Assembly (NCBI RefSeq): GCF_003172895.1
Contig: NZ_QGKL01000043.1
Location: 107,578-171,577, forward strand
DNA from: Leucothrix arctica
GTDB taxonomy: Bacteria; Pseudomonadota; Gammaproteobacteria; Thiotrichales; Thiotrichaceae
Length of the DNA stretch: 64,000 nucleotides
Direction: 5' to 3'
In this document: in pieces, positions 23,943 to 32,611 of the stretch
How the letters are laid out: each line of letters starts with the position of its first letter
How positions within the stretch are numbered: the stretch's first letter is position 1
The notes under the pieces: generated by a model
What the model was told of the DNA's origin: nothing
What the model saw: only the letters and a program-made list of their open reading frames with translations
Database searches by the model: none
Translations under genes and position numbers: made by a program

Positions 23943-26573
23943 ATGGCTGATGCTCAGGTAAAAGGTGCGTTAAGCGAGGAGGAACTCCAAGACTTAGTCG
24001 CCTCCTCCGATACAGGGTCGAGGTCGCCCAAAGGCGCAGTAGGAACATTTCTAGCAGTAGTAGCCATCATCTGGGCTGCCTTCCAAATCATATTAGCCTC
24101 GCCCGCTTCCAACTACATATTACCCGGCGATCTAATCAATAACTCTCGTCAGATTCACCTAGCCTTCGCGCTATTCCTAGCCTTCATGGCTTACCCCGCT
24201 CTCAAGTCAAGTCCTCGTCACTACATACCCGCGTTAGATTGGGCAATGGCGTCTATTGGTGCTTTTATTGCACTGTACGGATTTGTGTTTTACCAAAAGA
24301 TTGTTGATGCCGGTGGACTGGCAGATGACGTTGATAAATGGGTAGCACTCGCAGGTTTGATCCTATTGTTTGAAGCAGCACGTCGTGCGCTTGGCCCTGC
24401 TATGGCAATCATCGCAACGATCTTCTTATTCTACGTATTCTTTGGGTCTTCAGAATGGATCCCTGATGTTATACGTTGGAAAGGCGCATCCCTGAAAAAA
24501 GCAATGAGCCACATGTGGATTACCTCTGAAGGTGTCTTCGGTATTGCATTGGGTGTTTCCACTAAATTTGTATTCTTGTTCGTACTGTTCGGGGCATTAC
24601 TCGATAAAGCCGGTGCAGGAAACTACTTCATCAAAATGGCCTTTGGCGCACTTGGACACTTAAAAGGTGGCCCAGCTAAAGCGGCTGTTGTTGGTTCTGC
24701 TGCAACAGGTCTTATCTCTGGTTCGTCGATCGCAAACGTGGTCACCACCGGTACCTTTACCATTCCGCTCATGAAACGAGTCGGCTTTAGCTCCGAAAAA
24801 GCCGGTGCGGTAGAAGTGGCAAGCTCGGTGAATGGCCAAATCATGCCACCGGTTATGGGTGCTGCGGCCTTCTTAATGGTTGAGTATGTTGGTATTTCTT
24901 ACTTAGAAGTTATCACTCACGCCTTCCTACCTGCGGCAATCTCTTACATCGCTTTGGTTTACATCGTTCACTTAGAAGCGGTTAAAACTAACATGCCAAC
25001 TATCGGTAATCGCGTTGTCTCTATGGGACGCACGATTGGTGGAATGGCCGCCTTCTTCATCGGTTTTGCCGCACTCTGTTACGGGGTGAAGTTCCCTGTC
25101 AACTGGGTCGTCTCTGCCCTTCCTGAAAGCTCAGGTGTCGTGCTAACGGCTATGGTCGGTGTTGCTTACGTCATACTACTTTGGGTTGCTTCTAAAGTAC
25201 CTGACCTTGAGCCAGATGACCCTAACGCAGAAACAGTTGAGCTGCCTGTCGTTGGTGAAATCTACAAAGCCGGTCTTTACTACCTACTGCCTATCATCGT
25301 GTTGGTTTACTTCTTGATGATTGAGCAAAAGTCTCCTGGACTATCTGCATTCTGGGCGACGGCATTACTATTCTTCATCCTACTAACGCAACGTCCGCTT
25401 AAAGCGATGTTCCGTGGTAGTGGAGAGTTTGTTCGCTCATTTAAAGATGGAGTGGCTGACTTAATCGACGGTCTTATTGACGGCTCTCGTAACATGATCG
25501 GTATTGGTCTAGCGACTGCAACGGCTGGTGTTATCGTTGGAACAGTGACGCTAACAGGTGTTGGTCAAGTCATGGCTGACCTTGTTGAGTTCTTATCTGG
25601 TGGTAACTTGATCCTAATGTTGGTGATGGTTGGTTTACTGAGCCTTATCTTAGGTATGGGTCTACCGACAACGGCTAACTACATCGTTGTATCATCATTG
25701 ATGGCGGGTGTGGTTGTTGAGCTTGGCGCACAGTCAGGTTTGATCGTACCGCTAATCGCTGTTCATCTATTCGTGTTCTACTTTGGAATCATGGCTGACG
25801 TAACCCCGCCGGTTGGACTGGCCAGTTTTGCCGCCGCCGCTGTATCGGGTGGTGACGCGATTAAGACGGGTTTCGTTGCATTCTTCTATTCACTAAGAAC
25901 TATCGCGCTACCGTTTGTGTTCATCTTCAATACCGACTTATTGTTAATTGATGTGGGCTTTGCGCAAGGTGTGCTGGTATTCGTGATTGCTTCTATTGCG
26001 ATCCTTATATTTACCGCTGGAACAATGGGCTGGTTTATCACTAAGAGTCGTTTCTATGAAAGCATTGCATTGATTCTGATCTCGTTTGCACTGTTCAGAC
26101 CTGACTTTGTTATGGATCACATTCAACCACCATTTAAGGCAGTACCTGCGGTACAGGTTACGTCTGCATTGGATGATGCTAAGTCGGGTGATGAGGTTCG
26201 ATTGATTGTTTCTGGTCCTGACTTTGACACTGGCGAAATCAAGGAAACAACGTTGGTTGTTAGCATTGATGGCGATAAGTCTGGTGCTGATCGACTCAGC
26301 GAGACTGGCCTTGCGTTGATTGCTGAAGGTGATGTCATGAAGATGGATGAGCCGGGCTTTAGCTCTCCTTACGTTAAGACACTTGAGTCTTTTGACTTCT
26401 ACGGCGACAAGCCTGTTGAGATCAAGACTGTTCAAGCTTCTGCATCTCAGTTACCAAAAGAGTTAGTGTTTATTCCTGCGCTATTGCTACTGTTTGGTGT
26501 TGTGTTACTACAGCGTCGAAGAGTTGAGAAAGTCGCACCTGTATCAACAGACAAAAAGGAGGTTGCAGCATGA
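23943..26573 (+). CDS. TRAP transporter permease, fused 4TM/12TM subunits
   Basis: 876 aa. The DctQ-like small subunit (about 30-160) is fused to a DctM-like large subunit (about 165-690). The large subunit has repeated signatures GSAATGLISGSSIANVVTTG, VNGQIMPPVMGAAAFL, GMGLPTTANYIVVSS and DVTPPVGLASFAAAAVSGGD. The C-terminal part (about 700-850) is a soluble DUF3394 domain common in this fused type, followed by a last TM segment. GGGAG is the ribosome site. Na+-driven import of an organic anion in concert with the TAXI receptor. The uspA-like gene starts 4 bp before its end. Confidence 0.95.
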   Translation: MADAQVKGALSEEELQDLVASSDTGSRSPKGAVGTFLAVVAIIWAAFQIILASPASNYILPGDLINNSRQIHLAFALFLAFMAYPALKSSPRHYIPALDWAMASIGAFIALYGFVFYQKIVDAGGLADDVDKWVALAGLILLFEAARRALGPAMAIIATIFLFYVFFGSSEWIPDVIRWKGASLKKAMSHMWITSEGVFGIALGVSTKFVFLFVLFGALLDKAGAGNYFIKMAFGALGHLKGGPAKAAVVGSAATGLISGSSIANVVTTGTFTIPLMKRVGFSSEKAGAVEVASSVNGQIMPPVMGAAAFLMVEYVGISYLEVITHAFLPAAISYIALVYIVHLEAVKTNMPTIGNRVVSMGRTIGGMAAFFIGFAALCYGVKFPVNWVVSALPESSGVVLTAMVGVAYVILLWVASKVPDLEPDDPNAETVELPVVGEIYKAGLYYLLPIIVLVYFLMIEQKSPGLSAFWATALLFFILLTQRPLKAMFRGSGEFVRSFKDGVADLIDGLIDGSRNMIGIGLATATAGVIVGTVTLTGVGQVMADLVEFLSGGNLILMLVMVGLLSLILGMGLPTTANYIVVSSLMAGVVVELGAQSGLIVPLIAVHLFVFYFGIMADVTPPVGLASFAAAAVSGGDAIKTGFVAFFYSLRTIALPFVFIFNTDLLLIDVGFAQGVLVFVIASIAILIFTAGTMGWFITKSRFYESIALILISFALFRPDFVMDHIQPPFKAVPAVQVTSALDDAKSGDEVRLIVSGPDFDTGEIKETTLVVSIDGDKSGADRLSETGLALIAEGDVMKMDEPGFSSPYVKTLESFDFYGDKPVEIKTVQASASQLPKELVFIPALLLLFGVVLLQRRRVEKVAPVSTDKKEVAA

Positions 26574-27001
26574 GTAACTCTATACTTTGCGCAATTGATA
26601 TCAGTCATCCTGACAAGGATAACAAGGTACTGGAAGCAGCAGCTAAGCTTGCAGTAATGGATGATGCACAGCTAGATGTGATCACCGTTGTGCCTGACTT
26701 TGGAACTAGCTTAGTGAGTGGCTTTTTTAATGAGGAGCACAAAGAGCAAATCATTAGCGAGGCTAAGCAGTCTTTGAAGAAGCAAGTCATCAAGGTTGTT
26801 GGTGAGGACTTTGATAAGAAAGTCCGCCACATCATCGCTTTTGGTAAAACTTACCAAGAAGTGCTGAAGGTTGCTGAAAAGACTGAGCCATCAATGATTG
26901 TTGTTGGTGCGCACAAGCCTGACTTTTCTGACTATCTGCTGGGTGCGAATGCGGCACGTATTATTCGACACTCTAAGTGTACGGTGCACGTTGTTCGGTA
27001 G
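26570..27001 (+). CDS. universal stress protein A family, TRAP-associated
   Basis: 143 aa single Usp domain. ILCAIDISHPDKDNKVLEAA opens the fold and MIVVGAHKPDFSDYLLGANA plus RIIRHSKCTVHVVR form the ATP-binding end (G-x2-G-x9-G-S/N type, somewhat degenerate). Its ATG overlaps the permease stop by 4 bp. Usp proteins coupled to TRAP permeases, such as TeaD of Halomonas, modulate transport in an ATP-dependent way, and that role is likely here. Confidence 0.92.
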   Translation: MSNSILCAIDISHPDKDNKVLEAAAKLAVMDDAQLDVITVVPDFGTSLVSGFFNEEHKEQIISEAKQSLKKQVIKVVGEDFDKKVRHIIAFGKTYQEVLKVAEKTEPSMIVVGAHKPDFSDYLLGANAARIIRHSKCTVHVVR

Positions 27002-27029
27002 TTGATTGGTTTGTTTTAGATAGATATAG

Positions 27030-27052
27030 AAAGGTGCTTCGGCGCCTTTTTG
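27030..27052 (+). terminator. intrinsic terminator of the TRAP operon
   Basis: AAAGGTGC-TTCG-GCGCCTTTTT: a stem closed by a stable TTCG tetraloop and followed by T, 29 bp after the Usp stop codon. Confidence 0.9.
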
Positions 27053-27066
27053 TTGTCTGGTGGTTA

Positions 27067-27088
27067 CACTTTTATGCGCATAAAAGTG
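27067..27088. promoter_or_regulatory. 22-bp perfect palindrome upstream of hsdM
   Basis: CACTTTTATGC followed immediately by its reverse complement. A near copy of the right arm (GCGCGTAAAAGTGTGA) follows at about 27108. The sites lie 140-180 bp before hsdM, just after the TRAP terminator, and look like a two-site operator for the restriction-modification genes. Confidence 0.55.
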
Positions 27089-27246
27089 CGGAATTTTACA
27101 TTTTTCTGCGCGTAAAAGTGTGAAGTCAGTCCCCCTACTTTCTACAAAAAATCAGCCAACGAATAATAAACACCACCGCTCATCGCTTATGATAAAATCA
27201 TGACCACTCCCACCCAATAACGGCAAGCAACAAAAAGGCAGCGTGA

Positions 27247-28821
27247 ATGGCTACGAACAAAGCAGAAAAAACCGAAAAGAACCAAAAAAGCTTTGAAGAA
27301 GCCCTTTGGGACTCCGCCAACAAACTGCGCGGCAGTGTTGAATCTTCTGAATACAAGCACGTTGTCCTCAGCCTTATCTTCCTCAAATTTGCCAGTGACA
27401 AGTTTGAAGCCCGTCGCCAAGAGCTAATCGACGAAGGCAAAGAAAACTACCTAGAAATGGTAGACTTCTACACCGCTAAAAACGTCTTCTACCTACCCGA
27501 AGAATCACGCTGGTCGTACATCAAACAACACGCCAAGCAAGACGACATCGCGATCAAGATTGATACCGCCCTGCACACGGTCGAGAAAAACAACAAAGCC
27601 CTCAAAGGCGCACTGCCAGACAACTACTACTCACGCTTAGGCATGCAGTCGAAAGACCTCGCCTCACTGATCGACACCATCAGCAATATCGACATCTCAA
27701 GCGACAAAGAAAATGACATCGTTGGGCGCGTGTATGAATACTTCCTAGGCAAGTTTGCCGCATCCGAAGGTAAAGGCGGTGGTGAGTTCTACACGCCAAA
27801 ATGCATCGTTAACCTCATCGCAGAAATGATAGAGCCGTACAAAGGCAAAATCTACGACCCATGCTGCGGGTCTGGGGGAATGTTTGTGCAGTCGATTAAA
27901 TTTATCGAAAGCCACCACGGAAACAGCAAAGACATCTCCATTTACGGGCAGGAAAACACCGCCACCACTTACAAACTAGCGAAGATGAATCTGGCGATTC
28001 GCGGTATCTCTGGCAACTTGGGCGACGTACCCGGCAACACCTTTTTTAAAGACCAGCACCCCGACTTAAAAGCCGACTTCATCATGGCCAACCCGCCCTT
28101 TAACCAAAAAGACTGGCGCGACAAAGCCGAGTTGGTCGATGACCCACGCTGGGCAGGTTACGACACACCACCGACTGGCAACGCCAACTACGCATGGATA
28201 CAACACATGATCTCCAAGCTGTCCGAACACGGCACAGCAGGATTTGTACTAGCGAATGGCTCCATGTCCACCGCGACCAGTGGCGAGGGCGTGATACGCC
28301 AGCAGATTATTGATAATGACTTGGTGGACTGCATGATCGCGCTACCCGGTCAGTTGTTCTATACCACACAGATACCTGTGTGCTTATGGTTTATCAATCG
28401 TGACAAACAAGCGCAATCTGCTGCCAGTAAAGAACGTGGCTTTAGAAACCGCAAAGGCGAAACGCTGTTTATCGATGCGCGCAACATGGGCAGCATGATC
28501 AGCCGTACACACAAAGAACTCACCACCGACGACATTAAAACCATCACTGACACTTATCACACATGGCGTACTGAGTCGGACGTGACTTATGAAGACGAAG
28601 CAGGTTATTGCAAGTCAGCAACGCTGGATGAGATTAAGGCGAATGACTATGTGCTTACGCCGGGTCGTTACGTGGGCGCTGCGCCGATTGAGGATGATGG
28701 AATACCATTTGAAACTAAAATGACCGAGTTAAGCCAAACGCTGTATGGACAGATGGAAGAGTCTGAAAAGCTAGATGCGGTGATTAGGAAAAATTTGGGG
28801 GTGTTGGGTTATGGGGAATGA
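27247..28821 (+). CDS. hsdM: type I restriction-modification methyltransferase subunit HsdM
   Basis: 524 aa N6-adenine methyltransferase. The N-terminal helical domain (about 1-150) opens FEEALWDSANKLRGSVESSE. Motif I IYDPCCGSGGMFVQS (about 200-214) binds AdoMet, and motif IV MANPPFNQKDW (about 278-288) is the catalytic NPPF. The C-terminal part contacts HsdS, whose gene starts 11 bp before this one ends. M2S1 methylates the host site; with HsdR it cuts unmodified DNA. First gene of the defence island. Confidence 0.97.
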   Translation: MATNKAEKTEKNQKSFEEALWDSANKLRGSVESSEYKHVVLSLIFLKFASDKFEARRQELIDEGKENYLEMVDFYTAKNVFYLPEESRWSYIKQHAKQDDIAIKIDTALHTVEKNNKALKGALPDNYYSRLGMQSKDLASLIDTISNIDISSDKENDIVGRVYEYFLGKFAASEGKGGGEFYTPKCIVNLIAEMIEPYKGKIYDPCCGSGGMFVQSIKFIESHHGNSKDISIYGQENTATTYKLAKMNLAIRGISGNLGDVPGNTFFKDQHPDLKADFIMANPPFNQKDWRDKAELVDDPRWAGYDTPPTGNANYAWIQHMISKLSEHGTAGFVLANGSMSTATSGEGVIRQQIIDNDLVDCMIALPGQLFYTTQIPVCLWFINRDKQAQSAASKERGFRNRKGETLFIDARNMGSMISRTHKELTTDDIKTITDTYHTWRTESDVTYEDEAGYCKSATLDEIKANDYVLTPGRYVGAAPIEDDGIPFETKMTELSQTLYGQMEESEKLDAVIRKNLGVLGYGE

Positions 28822-30148
28822 ATGGACACTAAGCACTCTAGGTGATCTAGCAGAAATTGAAATGGGGCAATCCCCAAAAGGAGATGCTTGCAACTCAGAT
28901 GCCGTCGGCACCCCATTACTAAATGGCCCCACTGAGTTTGGTACAAGACACCCCTACCCAACACAATTTACAACCGACCCAAAGAGATTTGCAAAGGAAG
29001 ATGACATTCTATTTTGTGTTCGTGGCTCAACAACAGGAAGAATGAACTGGGCTGATAAAGAGTATGCAATTGGAAGGGGGTTAGCCGCTTTTAGACATAA
29101 AAAAGGGAGCGAATACAAAAGCTTTTTACGTGGCATAATCGACTCTAAAGTCCCAGAATTATTATCTTCTGCAACTGGTTCTACCTTTCCTAATGTTAGT
29201 AAAGCTCAATTACATGAGCTAGAAATTTTAGTACCGCCACTCCAAGAACAAAAAGCCATAGCCCACATCCTTGGCTCACTAGACGACAAAATCGAACTCA
29301 ACCGCCAAATGAATGAAACGCTGGAAGCAATGGCGCAAGCTTTGTTTAAAAGCTGGTTTGTGGACTTTGACCCCGTTATCGACAATGCACTTGCCGCTGG
29401 GAATGCTATTCCTGATGTCTTTGCTGAACGTGCGGAAAAGCGAAAGGCTGTGAAAAAGGATGAGGTGGTTAATCCGCTGTTTCCTGATGCGTTTGAATAT
29501 ACGGAGGAGATGGGGTGGATTCCGCAGGGGTGGGAGACTTCTAACCTTGCAGATTTAACCACCGAATTACGACGAGGTATTTCTCCTAAATATACTGAAG
29601 AAGATGGTGTGAAAGTCGTCAATCAAAGATGTATCAGAGAGCATAAAATTAATTTCTCAGTATGTAGGAAAAACGATATATCTCTTAGGAAAGTAGATGG
29701 TAGGTTTTTGGAGGTAGGAGATTTACTTATTAACTCAACTGGGGTCGGTACTTTAGGGAGAATGGCGCAAGTAACATTTCTTGACGAACCAACAGTCGTA
29801 GACTCTCATGTCACTGTTGTACGACCAAACCCTGAAAAGTATAAGCCTTACTCTTTCGCACAGATGATGATCTCTATTGAACCTCATGTAGAGTCAATGG
29901 GGTTAGGTAGTACAGGACAAACAGAATTGAGCAGATCTGATTTAAGCGAATTAATAACCATCGTTCCAAATACGAAACTACAGCAATTTGTAGAATATAT
30001 TTTTATTAGCAACACCGAAAAAATAGTATTTAACTCAAAACAGAGCATTTCTTTAACTAAACTCCGCGACACACTACTCCCCAAACTCCTCTCAGGCGAA
30101 CTTCGCATTCCTGATGCTGAAAAGCTTGTAGAACAAGCGACTAGATAA
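28811..30148 (+). CDS. hsdS: type I restriction-modification specificity subunit HsdS
   Basis: 445 aa with the two-TRD layout. TRD1 covers about 5-150, ending at the conserved LEILVPPLQEQKAIAHILGS plus helix LDDKIELNRQMNETLEAMAQ. TRD2 covers about 230-410, ending SLTKLRDTLLPKLLSGELRI. Each TRD reads half of a split recognition sequence. WFVDFDPV marks the central conserved region. TRD sequences are low in GC and A-rich compared with the flanks, as often seen for exchanged TRDs. Recognition sequence cannot be predicted by eye. Confidence 0.96.
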   Translation: MGNEWTLSTLGDLAEIEMGQSPKGDACNSDAVGTPLLNGPTEFGTRHPYPTQFTTDPKRFAKEDDILFCVRGSTTGRMNWADKEYAIGRGLAAFRHKKGSEYKSFLRGIIDSKVPELLSSATGSTFPNVSKAQLHELEILVPPLQEQKAIAHILGSLDDKIELNRQMNETLEAMAQALFKSWFVDFDPVIDNALAAGNAIPDVFAERAEKRKAVKKDEVVNPLFPDAFEYTEEMGWIPQGWETSNLADLTTELRRGISPKYTEEDGVKVVNQRCIREHKINFSVCRKNDISLRKVDGRFLEVGDLLINSTGVGTLGRMAQVTFLDEPTVVDSHVTVVRPNPEKYKPYSFAQMMISIEPHVESMGLGSTGQTELSRSDLSELITIVPNTKLQQFVEYIFISNTEKIVFNSKQSISLTKLRDTLLPKLLSGELRIPDAEKLVEQATR

Positions 30149-30172
30149 AGAGCTTACTGGTTTTCTTAAGAG

Positions 30173-30203
30173 TTCAGTTGTTCGGAAATTTCGGACAACT
30201 GAA
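30173..30203. promoter_or_regulatory. 31-bp inverted repeat, copy A (shared operator of rloAB and fic units)
   Basis: Left arm TTCAGTTGTTCGGAA, central A, right arm TTTCGGACAACTGAA; arms match 13 of 15. It begins 25 bp after hsdS ends and is followed by ACAG. The same element with the same trailing ACAG recurs at 32558-32588 in front of fic. Confidence 0.7.
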
Positions 30204-30321
30204 ACAGGCTACAGAAAATCAAAATGCACCTAGCTTTCAACGTGTAAGCATTTCTTACAGGTTCGAGAAAACTTTCATACTAATCGACCAAGTTAAAATG
30301 CTCCTTGAAGCAGTGCATACG

Positions 30322-30406
30322 AAAATTACCCTTATTTTGTAGCTGATTTACTCCAAATTAACCCTTACTTTGTGACAAATTAAGAGCTAATTAACCCTAA
30401 CTTTAG
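30322..30406. repeat. three direct repeats at exact 33-bp spacing
   Basis: AATTACCCTTATTTTGT, AATTAACCCTTACTTTGT and AATTAACCCTAACTTTAG have their ACCC cores at 30328, 30361 and 30394. A 33-bp period is about three helical turns, so all copies face the same side of DNA. They lie in the 410-bp non-coding stretch 30149-30558 before rloA. Confidence 0.65.
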
Positions 30407-30498
30407 GAAGTCACCAAAGTATTCAATAGCTTCCGGCTAGCCATTTTCAATAAGTTTGAATTGATAGAACGAGTAACTCCGCACCAAAAACATTCTTT

Positions 30499-30543
30499 CT
30501 ATTTAGCGCTAAATAGCGTATTTTTGACAATATACGTCAAAAA
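30499..30543. promoter_or_regulatory. 18-bp palindrome plus second inverted repeat at the rloA promoter
   Basis: CTATTTAGCGCTAAATAG (30499-30516) is perfectly self-complementary. Five bases on, TTTTTGAC (30521-30528) and GTCAAAAA (30536-30543) form an 8-bp inverted repeat around AATATAC, 15 bp before the rloA ATG. Both look like repressor sites over the promoter. Confidence 0.55.
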
Positions 30544-30558
30544 ACAAAGATTAAGCCT

Positions 30559-31896
30559 ATGTTGATCCAGTTTTCAGTGAAAAACTATCGCTCGATTAAA
30601 GACGAAGCCGAGCTGCAAATGATTACCGACTCAGGTAAAGAACTGCTCGATAGCAACACCTTCCAACCTGATGCAAAAGGCGCGAGTAATTTCGGCCTAA
30701 TGAAAAGTGCAGTTGTGTATGGTGCAAATGCGGCTGGAAAGTCTAATATCATCAACGCCCTCTCAAAAATGCAGTGGCTAGTTTTAAACTCAGCCACTAA
30801 GTTACAGTCCGGCGAAGCGCTGGATATTGAGCCTTTTAAGTTTTCAGTAGATAGTATTAACGAGCCAACTGAGTTCAATATGGACTTTATTAGCGAAGGC
30901 ATTCGTTATCAATATGGCTTCTCTGCTAACAATGAAAGAGTGCTGGAAGAGTGGCTTTTTGCCTACCCTAATGGACGTGCTCAAACCTGGTTTATGCGTG
31001 AGTATGATAAAGAAAGTGAGCAATACAGCTGGACTAAAGACAGCTATCTATCTGGTGCCAAATCGACATGGAAAGAAGCAACTCGCGATAACGCATTGTT
31101 CTTGTCTACGGCCATTCAACTCAATAGCAAACAACTTGTTCCAATTTATCATTGGCTCACAAGAAAATTGAAGATTATTAGAACTCATGAGCTAAATGAT
31201 ATCCAGACTGCTCAGAAGATTATGAGTAATAGCAAAATTAAGAAGGATGTACTTACTTTCCTAAAAGCAGGAGATTTAGGGATTGAAGACATTAAAGTTA
31301 ACAAAAGTAAGATTGGCAGCCCCAACCTTATACCTAAATCAGTTGAACAGTCATCTATTGATTTGAGTGATAAATTTAGTGAAATGCTTAAATCGGTGGT
31401 TCCCGCTATAAATAACGAACTCTATCAAATGGGTCATATAACCATACACACTGGCCACCGCCTAGAAGATGGCAGCTTCCAATACCTAGACCTAAAAGAA
31501 GAATCCGACGGCACACAGCGCATGTTTGCCTTTGCCGCTCCATTAGTAGAAAGCCTACAAGATGGTGCTGTCGTCTTCATTGACGAACTAAACAACAGCC
31601 TACACCCAACTATGGTGAAGTTCTTAGTCTCGCTATTTAACAGCGCAGACAGCAATGCAAACAACGCCCAGCTGGTCTTCACCACTCACGAAACCTCGAT
31701 CCTAAGTCAGGACGTATTCCGCCGTGACCAAATCTGGTTTTGCGAAAAGAACAAAGCACAATCAACAACACTTTACTCACTGAGCGACTTCAAAGTCAGA
31801 AAAGGCGCAGACAATATCGAGCGCAACTACCTATCGGGTAAATACGGGGCATTGCCGTTTATTGATAAGTCGAACTTAGGTGATCTTCATGGCTAG
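30559..31896 (+). CDS. rloA: RloA-like AAA ATPase (AAA_15/AAA_21, SMC-related)
   Basis: 445 aa ATPase of the OLD/RecF-like class. Walker A YGANAAGKS (54-62), ABC-type signature region in LKEESDGTQRMFAFAAPLVE, Walker B GAVVFIDELNNSLHP and the final VFTTHETSIL histidine switch. There is no fused nuclease; the TOPRIM-like partner is the next gene, which overlaps it. In Campylobacter and others, rlo (R-linked ORF) pairs sit inside type I hsd loci, as here. Related ATPase/TOPRIM pairs act in phage defence; target and trigger are unknown. Confidence 0.88.
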   Translation: MLIQFSVKNYRSIKDEAELQMITDSGKELLDSNTFQPDAKGASNFGLMKSAVVYGANAAGKSNIINALSKMQWLVLNSATKLQSGEALDIEPFKFSVDSINEPTEFNMDFISEGIRYQYGFSANNERVLEEWLFAYPNGRAQTWFMREYDKESEQYSWTKDSYLSGAKSTWKEATRDNALFLSTAIQLNSKQLVPIYHWLTRKLKIIRTHELNDIQTAQKIMSNSKIKKDVLTFLKAGDLGIEDIKVNKSKIGSPNLIPKSVEQSSIDLSDKFSEMLKSVVPAINNELYQMGHITIHTGHRLEDGSFQYLDLKEESDGTQRMFAFAAPLVESLQDGAVVFIDELNNSLHPTMVKFLVSLFNSADSNANNAQLVFTTHETSILSQDVFRRDQIWFCEKNKAQSTTLYSLSDFKVRKGADNIERNYLSGKYGALPFIDKSNLGDLHG

Positions 31897-32536
31897 AAAA
31901 CCGAAGTCGTCTAAGCGTAAAAAAGCTGAGAAAGAACCTTACGATAAGGTACTGATAGTCTGTGAAGGTGAGAAAACAGAGCCACACTACTTTCAAGAAA
32001 TACAGTCTCATTACCAAATATCATCGCTGAATATTGTGATTGATGGTGACTCAGGCTCGAACCCTAGTTCAGTGGTTAGTCACGCAAAAGCGTTAGCCAA
32101 AAGAGAAGAAAAGCGTGACTCGCCCTTCGACAAAGTTTATTGCGTCATAGATAGAGACAATCACCCTTGTTATGACAGTGCCTTGGCGCAAATTAAAGCG
32201 CAAAAGGGCGATGTATTTCAAAGCGCACAATCTGTGCCTAGCTTCGAGTTTTGGTTATTACTGCACTTTGAGTACACCACTCGCGGCTATGTCTCGCAGC
32301 AAGGTAATAGTGTTGGCGCTCAAGTGCTTAGCGATCTAAAAAAACAAGACGGTATGTCGCAGTATGACAAGGGCGAAAAAGGTAGTTTTAAAAGATTATT
32401 TGATCGTCTCGAAACTGCCAAGACCAATGCAACAAGAGGGTTGGTAGCTGCGGAACGAAATGATACGGATAACCCATCAACGCATGTACATCTATTGGTG
32501 GAATATTTACAGAGGATTAAGGGATCCAATGAATAA
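31889..32536 (+). CDS. rloB: RloB family protein with TOPRIM-like motifs
   Basis: 215 aa from the ATG at 31889, 8 bp inside rloA; a GTG three codons upstream is possible. After a lysine-rich head (RKPKSSKRKKAEKE) come VLIVCEGEKTEPHYF with Glu26 and KVYCVIDRDNH with Asp88/Asp90, the Glu and Asp-x-Asp of a TOPRIM-type metal site. A conserved SFEFWLLLHFE and a Lys-rich C-terminal part follow, as in PF13707. Probable nuclease or effector of the RloAB pair, controlled by the RloA ATPase. Confidence 0.87.
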   Translation: MARKPKSSKRKKAEKEPYDKVLIVCEGEKTEPHYFQEIQSHYQISSLNIVIDGDSGSNPSSVVSHAKALAKREEKRDSPFDKVYCVIDRDNHPCYDSALAQIKAQKGDVFQSAQSVPSFEFWLLLHFEYTTRGYVSQQGNSVGAQVLSDLKKQDGMSQYDKGEKGSFKRLFDRLETAKTNATRGLVAAERNDTDNPSTHVHLLVEYLQRIKGSNE

Positions 32537-32557
32537 ACAATCATTCTCACCTAACCA

Positions 32558-32588
32558 TTCAGTTATCTGGAAATTCCGGACAACTAAA
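32558..32588. promoter_or_regulatory. 31-bp inverted repeat, copy B, at the fic promoter
   Basis: Left arm TTCAGTTATCTGGAA, central A, right arm TTCCGGACAACTAAA; arms match 12 of 15. It ends 23 bp before the fic GTG, so it would overlap promoter or leader. It is homologous to copy A at 30173-30203. Confidence 0.7.
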
Positions 32589-32611
32589 ACAGCAACTAAC
32601 AGGGTCTAATA

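Noticed and set aside
30149..30558. Remnant of a coding gene between hsdS and rloA
   Set aside because: Frames are short and stop-rich; the sequence is made of inverted and direct repeats instead.
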